A stretch of DNA of 8,351 bases, from assembly GCA_040381555.1 (NCBI GenBank), contig JBEIHC010000119.1:1-8351 (forward strand), written 5' to 3'. The DNA is from CANHCC01 sp040381555 (lineage in GTDB: Bacteria > Bacteroidota > Bacteroidia > J057 > RFSG01). Below the pieces are notes generated by a model. The model was not told the DNA's origin. It did not search any database and worked only from the letters and a program-made list of their open reading frames with translations. This document shows positions 1-7,770 of this stretch, one piece after another. Made by a program: the position numbers and the translations under genes. Every line of letters starts with the position of its first letter. Within the stretch, counting starts at the first letter, position 1.

Positions 1-1497
1 CTCAATGCCTTTTTGGGGCACTACCTGGAACTCAAATTCCCGAAATAATTCCTGAATATCCGCATCAATGTAGGAGGCATTCGAAGCATCGATTAGGACC
101 CTGCTCCCTTTCGGTATATTCCACAAAATTTTCTTTATCGCTGGCTTATTCAGAAAACTCACCTGATTAAAAAGCTCCAAACGCGTGACTGCTCCAAGGT
201 GCACTTTATGAGCCCTGGGTTGATAAGGAAATCGAAGATTCTCCAAAAATAAAGTGAAGATACTAATACCCATTCCAATTAATACACCAATCAGCAAATC
301 TGTGAACAGAATAGACAACAGGGTAATAATAAAAGGCAAAAATTGTCGAATACCTTTTCGATATTGAGATATAAATAATTCAGGAGAAGCCAACTTATAC
401 CCAGTTACAATTAATATTGAAGCTAAGGAAGCCAAAGGTATAAGATTGATAATTGAACTCAGAAACACTACGGACAGAAGAATAAAAACACCATGTATAA
501 TGGCAGATAATTTACTAGTATTCTTTGCTTCGATATTCACAGAACTTCTGACAATAACTGAGGTCACGGGGATTCCTCCCAAAAAACCCGCGAAAACATT
601 ACCAATTCCTTGAGCCATTAACTCGCGATTAGGGGAAGAAAATCTTCGCTCAGGATCTATCTTATCAATTGCCTCAATATTTAATAAAGTTTCCAAGGAG
701 GCAATCACCGCAATGGTTAATCCTATGAGGAGAAAATCAGGTTTTAAAAAATTCTCCATTGCTGGAATATGAAAAAATTGTTCAAGAGAGAATTCAGAAA
801 TATTCGGTAAGCTAACGGTATGAATCCCTTCCAAAGCTAACAAAGGGAACCAGGCAGAAAAAACCAAATTAATCAAGATACCTGTCCCCACTACTACCAA
901 AGTGGAAGGCAAAATATTCAGCTTGGCCAAGGGTAAATACTTCCAAAAAATCAGAAGGAGAATAGAAAATAATCCAATAATCAAGGCTCCAGGAGTTATA
1001 AAAGTAAATGCCTTGATGAGACTGCTAAAGGTATTCTCTCCATCAGATTGAAGAAAGGAAAAATCCTCTTCAGGGGTAGTATCGTATCCAATGGCATGGG
1101 GGATCTGTTTTAAAATCAGAATGAATCCGATTGCAAATAGGAGACCATTAATTACACTAGAGGGCACCAATTGAGAAACAGTGCCAGCCTTTAGGAGACC
1201 AAAAATAATTTGCAGAAAACCAGCCAGTACGACAGCACTGAGAAAAACCTCAAAAGAACCCAATTGCTGAATAGCGCCAAAAATAACTGCAGTTAATCCG
1301 GCCGCAGGTCCACTCACACTCGTATGAGACTTACTCAGAAAACCAACAATTATCCCCCCTACAATACCAGAAATAATCCCGGAAAAGGCTGGAGCACCAG
1401 AAGCAACCGCCACCCCCAAACAAAGGGGTAAGGCTACTAAAAACACGACCAACCCTGCTGGAATATCTCGGCTTATCTGATTCTGGTGCATAAACAT
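1..1497 (-). CDS. SulP-family anion transporter with STAS domain, C-terminus cut by window edge
   Basis: Inner-membrane anion carrier of the SulP/SLC26 family; 499 codons are visible with no stop before position 1. The membrane domain starts at once (DIPAGLVVFLVALPLCLGVAVASG, about residues 11-34) and includes the SulP GPAAG motif (63-67), SLETLL (267-272), NREL.AQG.GN (290-300) and IVRSSVN (315-321). A STAS domain follows from about residue 434 (LIDASNASYIDAD around 468-480) and is incomplete. The gene is a divergent paralogue of the SulP gene just upstream, sharing VFL.ALPLCLG, GPAAGL, IVRSS and TGY.LASP. It lacks the 20-odd extra N-terminal residues of that copy and has a longer segment near residues 138-165. 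Bicarbonate is the likely substrate from its DAB context, but sulfate or another anion is possible. ATG at 1497 gives the longest frame; ATG at 1491 (two codons later) is equally plausible, since neither has a Shine-Dalgarno sequence. Confidence 0.9.
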   Translation of the reverse strand, partial: MFMHQNQISRDIPAGLVVFLVALPLCLGVAVASGAPAFSGIISGIVGGIIVGFLSKSHTSVSGPAAGLTAVIFGAIQQLGSFEVFLSAVVLAGFLQIIFGLLKAGTVSQLVPSSVINGLLFAIGFILILKQIPHAIGYDTTPEEDFSFLQSDGENTFSSLIKAFTFITPGALIIGLFSILLLIFWKYLPLAKLNILPSTLVVVGTGILINLVFSAWFPLLALEGIHTVSLPNISEFSLEQFFHIPAMENFLKPDFLLIGLTIAVIASLETLLNIEAIDKIDPERRFSSPNRELMAQGIGNVFAGFLGGIPVTSVIVRSSVNIEAKNTSKLSAIIHGVFILLSVVFLSSIINLIPLASLASILIVTGYKLASPELFISQYRKGIRQFLPFIITLLSILFTDLLIGVLIGMGISIFTLFLENLRFPYQPRAHKVHLGAVTRLELFNQVSFLNKPAIKKILWNIPKGSRVLIDASNASYIDADIQELFREFEFQVVPQKGIE

Positions 1498-1498
1498 T

Positions 1499-1506
1499 CA
1501 AATATA
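1499..1506 (-). promoter_or_regulatory. Possible -7 box (TATATTTG) just ahead of the second SulP gene
   Basis: Read on the minus strand, this is TATATTTG, a match to the Bacteroidota -7 consensus TAnnTTTG. A TTG lies about 23 bases further upstream (in ATTTTGAAGC), at the far limit of usual spacing. The box touches the first candidate start codon (1497), so a transcript from it would begin around the two ATGs and be essentially leaderless, favouring the ATG at 1491. The region is very AT-rich and a chance match is quite possible. Confidence 0.3.
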
Positions 1507-1571
1507 TCACATTTTACAAAAAAATGCTTCAAAATGAATGGATCTATGCAGATTATAAACGAGTGATTAGG

Positions 1572-1656
1572 GCTTACCCTAAGCAAACGCTTACCCTAAG
1601 CAAACGCTTACACCAAGCAAACGCTTACACCAAGCAAACGCTTACACTAAGCAAAA
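1572..1656 (-). repeat. Five tandem 17-bp repeats, each a small hairpin, between the two SulP genes
   Basis: Five head-to-tail 17-base units run at 1572-1588, 1589-1605, 1606-1622, 1623-1639 and 1640-1656. On the minus (transcript) strand the unit is GCTTAGGGTAAGCGTTT, with arms GCTTA and TAAGC around a 3-base loop. Loop and stem vary: two units have GGG loops, three have GTG, and the two middle units read GCTTG, which can still pair with TAAGC through a G-U wobble in the sense RNA. TAAGC of one unit can also pair with GCTTA of the next across GTTT, giving a competing register. At the distal end TTAGGG/CCCTAA (1567-1582) forms a further 6-bp stem. The array begins 7 bases after the stop of the upstream SulP gene. 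It may act as an intercistronic terminator, attenuator or mRNA-stability element, or as tandem protein-binding sites; the function is not known. Confidence 0.9.
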
Positions 1657-1663
1657 CATTAAG

Positions 1664-3292
1664 TCAACTCTTCCGGACTTTTGTGGCCAATGAATGTGCC
1701 GATAAGGACCGCATACCATCAATTCCGATGATTTCAAACCGACCCCCCTTCCGAATGTACTCCTCCTGATAGGCATGCAAGTTTTCTTGTACGGTATGGT
1801 CAATTAATCGAGCTTGAGAAAAATCAAGGACAATTCTACTATCCGTTGGCATTTTATCCAGTGCCTTTTTTAGTAAAATAAAATTACTAAACACGGAAAC
1901 TTGTTGAATTTGAATCTGAATGTAGGTATCAAAATACTCTACCGAATATAAGGGCTTAAAAACAAGTTGCAAGGGAAGACCATGCCAAAAATGGAGTAAT
2001 AATTTAACTACGATTCCAGCAGCTATTCCCAACAATAAATCTGTTGACAATGTTACAAGGATTGTTACCAGAAAAATAAGTAATTGCTCAGGTCCAATTT
2101 TCCAAGTCTTAATAAAAACATGGGGGGAAGCCAGTCGATATCCAGTAAATATCAGCATAGCAGATAATGCAGCTAATGGTATCTGATGAATTAAAAAAGG
2201 AAATAATGCAACGAAAACCAATAAAAAGATACCATGAAAAACATTAGACCACCAGGTACGAGCCCCATTGTTAATATTGGAAGAACTACGGACAATTTCA
2301 GATATCATGGGCAGACCTCCAATTAAACCTGATAAAATATTTCCCGTGCCTACTCCGATTAAGTCTTTATTATTATTGGACTTACGCTTCCATGGATCTA
2401 AGGCATCAATTGCTTTAGAACTCAATAGAGATTCTAAGCTTCCAACTAATGCAAACATAATAATATACTTAATGGAAGTCAAACTAAACCATTGACTAAA
2501 ATCAGGAAATGAAATTGCTGAAGCTAAGTTATCAGGTAAGGTTACTAAAAATCGAGGTCCTAGTGAATATTCATGATTATTTAGAAATAAATATTTGTGT
2601 TCTGTTTCCAAATGAAATAAATGACCTAAAGGAATGGCAACAAGCACCACTACCAGAGGAGCAGGAACTTTCTTTATCCACGAAATTGAAATAAGGGGTA
2701 ACCCAAATAATATTACTAGACTAACAAATCCAATAATGGCAATTTCAGGATTTAAATTCTGGAGACTATTGGGAATTTCTGCCAACAATTGTAAAGATTC
2801 TTTAGCCTCTGGCTTTACCCCGAGAAGTGTATGAAATTGCTTGGCAGCAATAATAATCCCAATGGCTGCCATCATTCCATGTACAGCTGCAGAAGGGAAA
2901 AAATCACTCAATACACCGGATCTAAGTAATCCAAAAATAACTTGCAGCACTCCTGCTAATACAATGGCTGCCAATGCCAGTTTGTACCCCAAAATTGGAT
3001 CACCCGCACCGAGTTCTTCCACGGCACTTAAGGCAATAACTATGAGTCCTGCAGCAGGACCTTTAATGGTAAGGTTACTGCCCCCGAAAAAACTGACAAT
3101 AATACCTCCAATAATGGCAGTAAAAATACCGGAAACCGGTGGAAATCCACTTGCCATAGAAATACCCAGACACAAAGGAAGGGCAATTAAGAATACCAAG
3201 AAGCCTGCAATTAAATCTTGTTTCCAGTTGGCTTGTAGGCCTGCAATTCCAGATACAGGAATGGAAGTTGAAGAGGGAGTTGAAGTTTGCAT
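1664..3292 (-). CDS. SulP-family anion transporter with STAS domain, probable bicarbonate uptake
   Basis: Complete 542-residue inner-membrane carrier of the SulP/SLC26 family, a normal length for bacterial members. After a short polar Ser/Thr-rich N-terminus (1-20), the membrane domain runs from about 27 to 435. It has LPLCLGISMASG (38-49), GPAAG (78-82, the TM3 region whose helix start helps form the anion site), SLESLLSSKAIDALDP (285-300), GGLPMISEIVRSSSN (325-339) and TGYRLASP (383-390). A cytoplasmic STAS domain fills about 450-530 (VLDFSQARLIDHT, 488-500). Some SulP proteins (BicA) take up bicarbonate with Na+, others carry sulfate. Placement 20 bases after dabB, on the same strand, favours inorganic carbon, but the substrate cannot be read from these motifs. 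ATG at 3292 is the first in frame after dabB ends; there is no Shine-Dalgarno sequence, as usual in this phylum. Confidence 0.93.
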   Translation of the reverse strand: MQTSTPSSTSIPVSGIAGLQANWKQDLIAGFLVFLIALPLCLGISMASGFPPVSGIFTAIIGGIIVSFFGGSNLTIKGPAAGLIVIALSAVEELGAGDPILGYKLALAAIVLAGVLQVIFGLLRSGVLSDFFPSAAVHGMMAAIGIIIAAKQFHTLLGVKPEAKESLQLLAEIPNSLQNLNPEIAIIGFVSLVILFGLPLISISWIKKVPAPLVVVLVAIPLGHLFHLETEHKYLFLNNHEYSLGPRFLVTLPDNLASAISFPDFSQWFSLTSIKYIIMFALVGSLESLLSSKAIDALDPWKRKSNNNKDLIGVGTGNILSGLIGGLPMISEIVRSSSNINNGARTWWSNVFHGIFLLVFVALFPFLIHQIPLAALSAMLIFTGYRLASPHVFIKTWKIGPEQLLIFLVTILVTLSTDLLLGIAAGIVVKLLLHFWHGLPLQLVFKPLYSVEYFDTYIQIQIQQVSVFSNFILLKKALDKMPTDSRIVLDFSQARLIDHTVQENLHAYQEEYIRKGGRFEIIGIDGMRSLSAHSLATKVRKS

Positions 3293-3312
3293 AGTTGAAA
3301 ATTGTGTTAAAA

Positions 3313-5190
3313 TTAAGATGATTTATAGGGTGTTTCATGCACATGCCGAGCATGTATGCCCAGAAAGAGTCGAGCATAAATTCGAATGAGGGCAATGCCA
3401 GAAAGAACGAAACTCAAGGCATTAACAGTTGCCAAAAGAAATTGGTCTGAATGAATATGGGAGAACACTAAATCTTCCCCAATAAAACTGGGTGAAATAG
3501 GAAATCCCATTAATCCCATTGAAGCCAACAGGAAAACAAAAGACAATTTTGGGAAATCTGCAACAAGTCCATAATATTGATTTAAATTAAAATATTCAGG
3601 AGCGTGTTTTTTCAATTGATAAAGACAAAACAGACCTAATATCCCAGCAGGGAAAAAGCCACTTAAATACAAACCGATATGCAGCCAATCAAAATGTTCA
3701 TTAAAAGAAATTGCCAAAGCCAACCAAGCATGATTCAGTAAAATAAGAACCCAAGCCAGATAAGGATTATTTCTTTCAGAGAAGGATTTTAGAACCATTA
3801 ATAAGCCTAATATGGCAATAATCTCGGGAAGCCACTCTAAGAGCTGAATTGGAAGAATTTCCTCCTGTATTCTCAATAAGACTCCGAAGAAATAAGTAGG
3901 AATGAAATAGAAGAGTACATTACGCATAGAGAGAAAATCTAAATATTTACCCAATCGTTTAATTGGTGCAAATACCATTCGGTTCAATAATAAATCCAAG
4001 TTCCATTCTTTAAGGGATAAGACATACAAAGAATACTGTAATCGTCTGGGGAGATAATCTTCGAATGTTTTTACCCTACCGGTAAAATGATAAAACTGAT
4101 TTCGAATTAAATAGCTTACAACGGCGGGAGAGACCAATAATTGATAAGTACGGAGAAAAGCATTCCCTGCAAAATGAATAAGCGCCAGAGCATGCAAGCC
4201 GAGGGCAATTTCAATAAACATTATTCCGATTTGTGAAATAGAGGCATAGGCTATCTGACTTTTAATGGTAGATTGTACTCTGGCAATAGTAAAACCAACT
4301 ATTGCGGTACTAGCTCCTACCAATCCAATAATCAATCTCACGACAAATTGATGTTCCCAAAAAGGATATGTGCGTAATAAGAGAAACACCCCGAAGTGTA
4401 CGGAAAGACTACCATAAAATATAGCACTAGAGGGAGTGGGGCCTTCCATGGCACGGGGTAACCAAGAAGAGAACGGAAGTTGCGCAGACTTCGCAGCTGC
4501 CGCTACCAGAATCATTAATGAAATAAATAATCCGATTGCACTGTGACTTTGTAATTGCTCATGCACTAAATTATAATTACCCAACTTCATAAAAGAGATA
4601 TTTTCATGCCATAAATGATGGCTGGCCCACATCGCCAAAAGAATTCCTACATCCCCTATTCTATATATGGTAAATACTTTGACGGCATTTCGAACAGGTA
4701 AATAACGCTCACGATAAAAAGCAACCAATAAAAATGAAGACAATCCTAGAATTTCCCAGCCAATAAACAGGGTTTCAAAATTTCCAGAAAAAATAGTCAA
4801 ACTATATCCTAAATAGAAAAATAGAATCGTATTAAAAAATCTTTTATACCCAGATTCTCGATGTAAATAATATCTGCTATATCGGGTAATTAGAAATGTC
4901 AAAAATGCACCGACCAATAAATACACAGCAGTGATTTTATCAAAATAGAAATCGACCAAAAACTCATATCCACTACCCTTGAATAATACAAATTCTGGTA
5001 TGTTAATTTCCGGAGAACCCAGTACTAACCAGTACCCAATAAAACCGATTGAGCCTATCAACTCCAATGCGGAAGTAATAAAGGCAATTCTCGAAAGTAC
5101 AGCCTCCGACCTTTCTGGCACAAATAAGGAAAGTAGAAACCCCAATAAAGGAATCAGGATAAAACTTCCCACTATAACTTGAATACTCAT
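3313..5190 (-). CDS. dabB: DabB: membrane subunit of the DAB inorganic carbon accumulation complex (NuoL/M/N antiporter family)
   Basis: Polytopic membrane protein of 625 residues that should conduct H+ or Na+ and power DabA. Antiporter-family features in order: GWE (E146, the TM5 glutamate), NAVKVFTIYRIGDVG (168-182), AAAKSAQLPFSSWLPRAMEGPTPSSA (231-256, with K234 and E249), STIKSQIAYASISQIG (307-322, K310), and HFAGNAFLRT (339-348). The GPTPSSAIFYGSLSVHFG form with an H..NAFLR motif is DabB-like rather than a true complex I NuoL, and no other nuo genes are nearby. After an amphipathic stretch (about 397-420), roughly 190 further residues form another membrane segment with SPSFIGEDL (566-574), similar to NuoM TM12, where a glutamate is used. 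The start at 5190 overlaps the dabA stop as ATGA, implying translational coupling. A frame extending to 5253 exists but would overlap dabA by 67 bases and adds a polar, non-membrane leader. An annotation as NADH dehydrogenase subunit L would be misleading. Confidence 0.94.
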   Translation of the reverse strand: MSIQVIVGSFILIPLLGFLLSLFVPERSEAVLSRIAFITSALELIGSIGFIGYWLVLGSPEINIPEFVLFKGSGYEFLVDFYFDKITAVYLLVGAFLTFLITRYSRYYLHRESGYKRFFNTILFFYLGYSLTIFSGNFETLFIGWEILGLSSFLLVAFYRERYLPVRNAVKVFTIYRIGDVGILLAMWASHHLWHENISFMKLGNYNLVHEQLQSHSAIGLFISLMILVAAAAKSAQLPFSSWLPRAMEGPTPSSAIFYGSLSVHFGVFLLLRTYPFWEHQFVVRLIIGLVGASTAIVGFTIARVQSTIKSQIAYASISQIGIMFIEIALGLHALALIHFAGNAFLRTYQLLVSPAVVSYLIRNQFYHFTGRVKTFEDYLPRRLQYSLYVLSLKEWNLDLLLNRMVFAPIKRLGKYLDFLSMRNVLFYFIPTYFFGVLLRIQEEILPIQLLEWLPEIIAILGLLMVLKSFSERNNPYLAWVLILLNHAWLALAISFNEHFDWLHIGLYLSGFFPAGILGLFCLYQLKKHAPEYFNLNQYYGLVADFPKLSFVFLLASMGLMGFPISPSFIGEDLVFSHIHSDQFLLATVNALSFVLSGIALIRIYARLFLGIHARHVHETPYKSS

Positions 5191-7679
5191 TTCATTTTCG
5201 TTAAAAGGTGAACAGGTATATTGTCCTCCGTAGATTCTATTAATTGATTCCAATCTTTAAGATAGGGAGGCTTGGCAGCTTTGGAGTGATACACCCTAAA
5301 TTGACCATTTTCATACCGATACAGTTGACGGCTATCTGGATCTATTGCGACCAGATGAATCCAATTATTGTCAAACCACTGCCGTGTGGATGAGTCTTTC
5401 GCTAATACAGAGAGAATAAAATCAGGCTTTTGTTCTACTACCACGAGTAAACGAATTGGGTCGTGTACTTCCGTCATTTGGGTAGGTAAACCAGGTCTTA
5501 AATCTCCCTCTACCCCATTCGCCACACCCAACAAACCTATTACATTATGAGGTAATTTACTTCCTGCACCCAAACGGTGTGGATCCGTTCTGGAAAAGAA
5601 ATACTCCAGATTAATTCCGCCGCACACCGGGGCAACTGCTTTTAATATCCCGGTTAAAAATATTCCATCCTGGTCATTCTCTGGATCGTAAGAATTTAAA
5701 AATGCTCGGCGATCGAGAAATAACTGTTGACTAAGTGCTCTGCGCCCAATTATACAAATTGCATTGGTTGCATGATTTAATTCAGGTCGAGGTTCGAATA
5801 AAGATAAGGCTCTTAACTTTACCTGTTGATGAATCCGCTGTGCGGTATCCCGCGTAGAGAGTAAATTAAATCGCCGAGATCGCTCTTTTGCATTAAGAGA
5901 AAGTGCCTGATTAAACTTTTGGGCAAACTTCTGATGTAAAGAGGCATTATTTTTCGAAAGATTTTCAGTATCATAAAATTCAATTTCATCTCGGGTAGTA
6001 TCATGCAAACCTCCTATAAACTGAACGAAATCAGGAATTATAATTCCTTTAGATTGAAGAATTAACCGGACAGAAGGTTGATTCGCCATCCAGGCTGCAA
6101 CTCGGGCATTTACAGAACCCGCTCTGCCACTGCATGCCCCACAATCATAGCCGGCGTAATAAGTATTATTTACGCTGCTTGCCCCATGCCCAATGAGATA
6201 TACAAGGGGAGAAAAATGCTGAGTTGCCCCAATACTGCCCAATAAACTGCTAATACGATTGGCCATTTCCTCCTCTGTAAATCCTAATTTCAACCCCTCC
6301 CATTCCGATGAGTGCCCTTCCTGACGAATGCCCAATACTGCGTCCCGATCCATATGTTGAAAGGATGAAACCATTGCAGGGCTTGCAGCTGGCCGAAATA
6401 CATTTCCTAACAATTGTATTGCGGACCAAAATCCCATCGTCTGAGAGATAAACCACCCTCCTAACAAACCTTGTGAATGCTTACTGAAATGAAGATCGTC
6501 TTTGTATTTTTTCACCCCATTGTATTCTCGTATTACAACCTTTGGTTGAACAGGAGCAGGGCATACCTTCGTCAAAAATTTCCCCTCTTCAGGCTGAAAA
6601 TAAAATTCTACCTGAAAGAATCCAGGTGTGCCATAAGTTCGCACTCCAGGCTCCTGAAGCTCCACATACCTGCGAAGAGAACAGGATCTATCATCGATGC
6701 AGAATAGAGCCTGAAAAGAATCCGATTCAACAGGAGCAATTATTTCTGTAGGCGCACATTGCAATCCCGATAATACCTGGTCATAATAAGTCCATTCATA
6801 GGCACGCTGCCAAAGACTCCGTATCTGAAATGATTCATCGGGCTCTACAGGAGCAAATAAATCAGGAAAAGACTCAGATACAGATTGGGATAAGCTGGGC
6901 CAAATATTGCCAAATTTTCTGTCCAGAAAATCTATTTCCAACAGTAATTCGAGAATGATAAAATCAGTTAACGATATCCTTCGTTTGTCCAACAAGGATT
7001 CAGGATTTCTCTCCAGAACAGCCACCATGCCCGACCAACCCGGATGAGCAAATTGTTGATCAAACAGATATCTTTCAAACAATTTAGAATCCCCTACCAA
7101 AATCTCCAATAATTGCCTAAGAGAAGTATCCGGATCATCCAGCAGTTTGCGCACACGAGAAGATTTAAATAAAGCAGAAATACTTCCCGCTTGCAATTCT
7201 CTAATCGAAGCGAGAAATCCATCCTCATGTAATGGGAAATTCCAAATTGAAATCCCCTGATCTAAATAATTGCCGGCCAACCTAAATAATATCGGATGAC
7301 TTACTTTATCAATATTTATTCGATAATGGTTTTTCCATACAGAGCGGAGTTGCCCCACCCTGCCATCATATTGAACAGAAGAATCTTCCTGAAGCATTTT
7401 TGTTAAAACTTGTGCAGGCTCCATGGATAAATCAGAAGTATTTACGACTGACTGCAGCGCTTCTTCAGAAATTTTCCCTTGATGGTATAGAGCTCGATAT
7501 TCCTCTATCCCAAGCAAAACTTTGTATCCAAAAATTTGGGAGGCTTGCTGCAAGCCGGCGAAAAATTCTTCCCGCTGAAATGCATGCAGGGTATTATGAT
7601 GAATAAAATCCTTTAATGGCGCCTGGGCCGGCAAATAATGCCGTAGCCTATTCAGGATGCCCATGATGGCTGTATCCAT
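5187..7679 (-). CDS. dabA: DabA: DUF2309 zinc protein of the DAB inorganic carbon accumulation complex
   Basis: Peripheral membrane protein of 830 residues, a usual length for DUF2309/UPF0753. With DabB it forms the DAB (MpsAB) complex, thought to hydrate CO2 to bicarbonate in one direction using an active site like that of beta-carbonic anhydrases. The N-terminal family motif PLKDFIHHNTLHAF is at 21-34. Zinc ligands expected from characterised DabA are all present: C327 and D329 in FCIDDRS, H498 in LIGHGASS, and C513 in DCGACSG. The 15-residue spacing between the last two matches that of Halothiobacillus DabA (H524/C539, from memory). The C-terminal part has PHRLGAGSKLPHNVIGLLGV (700-719) and GDLRPGLPTQM (725-735), also typical. 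No transmembrane helix or signal peptide is evident. The stop overlaps the dabB start by ATGA. ATG at 7679 is the first in frame; M6 (7664) is the alternative. No frameshift or missing key residue is seen. Confidence 0.96.
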   Translation of the reverse strand: MDTAIMGILNRLRHYLPAQAPLKDFIHHNTLHAFQREEFFAGLQQASQIFGYKVLLGIEEYRALYHQGKISEEALQSVVNTSDLSMEPAQVLTKMLQEDSSVQYDGRVGQLRSVWKNHYRINIDKVSHPILFRLAGNYLDQGISIWNFPLHEDGFLASIRELQAGSISALFKSSRVRKLLDDPDTSLRQLLEILVGDSKLFERYLFDQQFAHPGWSGMVAVLERNPESLLDKRRISLTDFIILELLLEIDFLDRKFGNIWPSLSQSVSESFPDLFAPVEPDESFQIRSLWQRAYEWTYYDQVLSGLQCAPTEIIAPVESDSFQALFCIDDRSCSLRRYVELQEPGVRTYGTPGFFQVEFYFQPEEGKFLTKVCPAPVQPKVVIREYNGVKKYKDDLHFSKHSQGLLGGWFISQTMGFWSAIQLLGNVFRPAASPAMVSSFQHMDRDAVLGIRQEGHSSEWEGLKLGFTEEEMANRISSLLGSIGATQHFSPLVYLIGHGASSVNNTYYAGYDCGACSGRAGSVNARVAAWMANQPSVRLILQSKGIIIPDFVQFIGGLHDTTRDEIEFYDTENLSKNNASLHQKFAQKFNQALSLNAKERSRRFNLLSTRDTAQRIHQQVKLRALSLFEPRPELNHATNAICIIGRRALSQQLFLDRRAFLNSYDPENDQDGIFLTGILKAVAPVCGGINLEYFFSRTDPHRLGAGSKLPHNVIGLLGVANGVEGDLRPGLPTQMTEVHDPIRLLVVVEQKPDFILSVLAKDSSTRQWFDNNWIHLVAIDPDSRQLYRYENGQFRVYHSKAAKPPYLKDWNQLIESTEDNIPVHLLTKMK

Positions 7680-7713
7680 AAACTCAAGAAAATAAATGAA
7701 AATGAAATGAATC

Positions 7714-7726
7714 TCGGTAAAACCGA
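7714..7726. repeat. Short inverted repeat in the 91-base gap before dabA
   Basis: TCGGT and ACCGA arms flank a 3-base AAA spacer. On the transcript strand it is followed by a T-rich stretch with repeated TTCATT-like words rather than a clean T-run, so it is at best a weak attenuator or leader hairpin. An AGGAG lies near 7745, but it is about 65 bases from the dabA start and seems not to serve it. No convincing separate dabA promoter was found in this gap, which agrees with cotranscription from upstream. Confidence 0.3.
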
Positions 7727-7770
7727 AATGAATGAATACGACTCCTAAATGCTTAGTGAGTCAAAAAAAC

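Noticed and set aside
1572..1656. CRISPR-like repeats.
   Set aside because: The units are directly adjacent with no unique spacers and are only 17 bases long; no cas gene is present.
1524..1769. Plus-strand open frame of 81 codons crossing the tandem repeats and giving a repeated peptide.
   Set aside because: The repetition comes from the 17-bp DNA repeat (three units make 17 codons). The frame runs antisense into the end of a well-supported SulP gene and has no family resemblance.
2841..3389. Plus-strand open frame of 182 codons.
   Set aside because: It is antisense to the start of the SulP gene and the end of dabB. Its composition (many Pro, Ala, Ile, Lys) is the mirror of a hydrophobic membrane protein.
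3313..5190. Reading dabB as NuoL of respiratory complex I.
   Set aside because: It lies beside DUF2309 with an ATGA overlap, has DabB-type motifs and no other nuo genes around it.
5191..5253. Longer dabB start at 5253.
   Set aside because: It would overlap dabA by 67 bases and add a polar 21-residue leader before the first helix. The ATGA overlap at 5190-5187 is the usual arrangement and the protein then begins as family members do.
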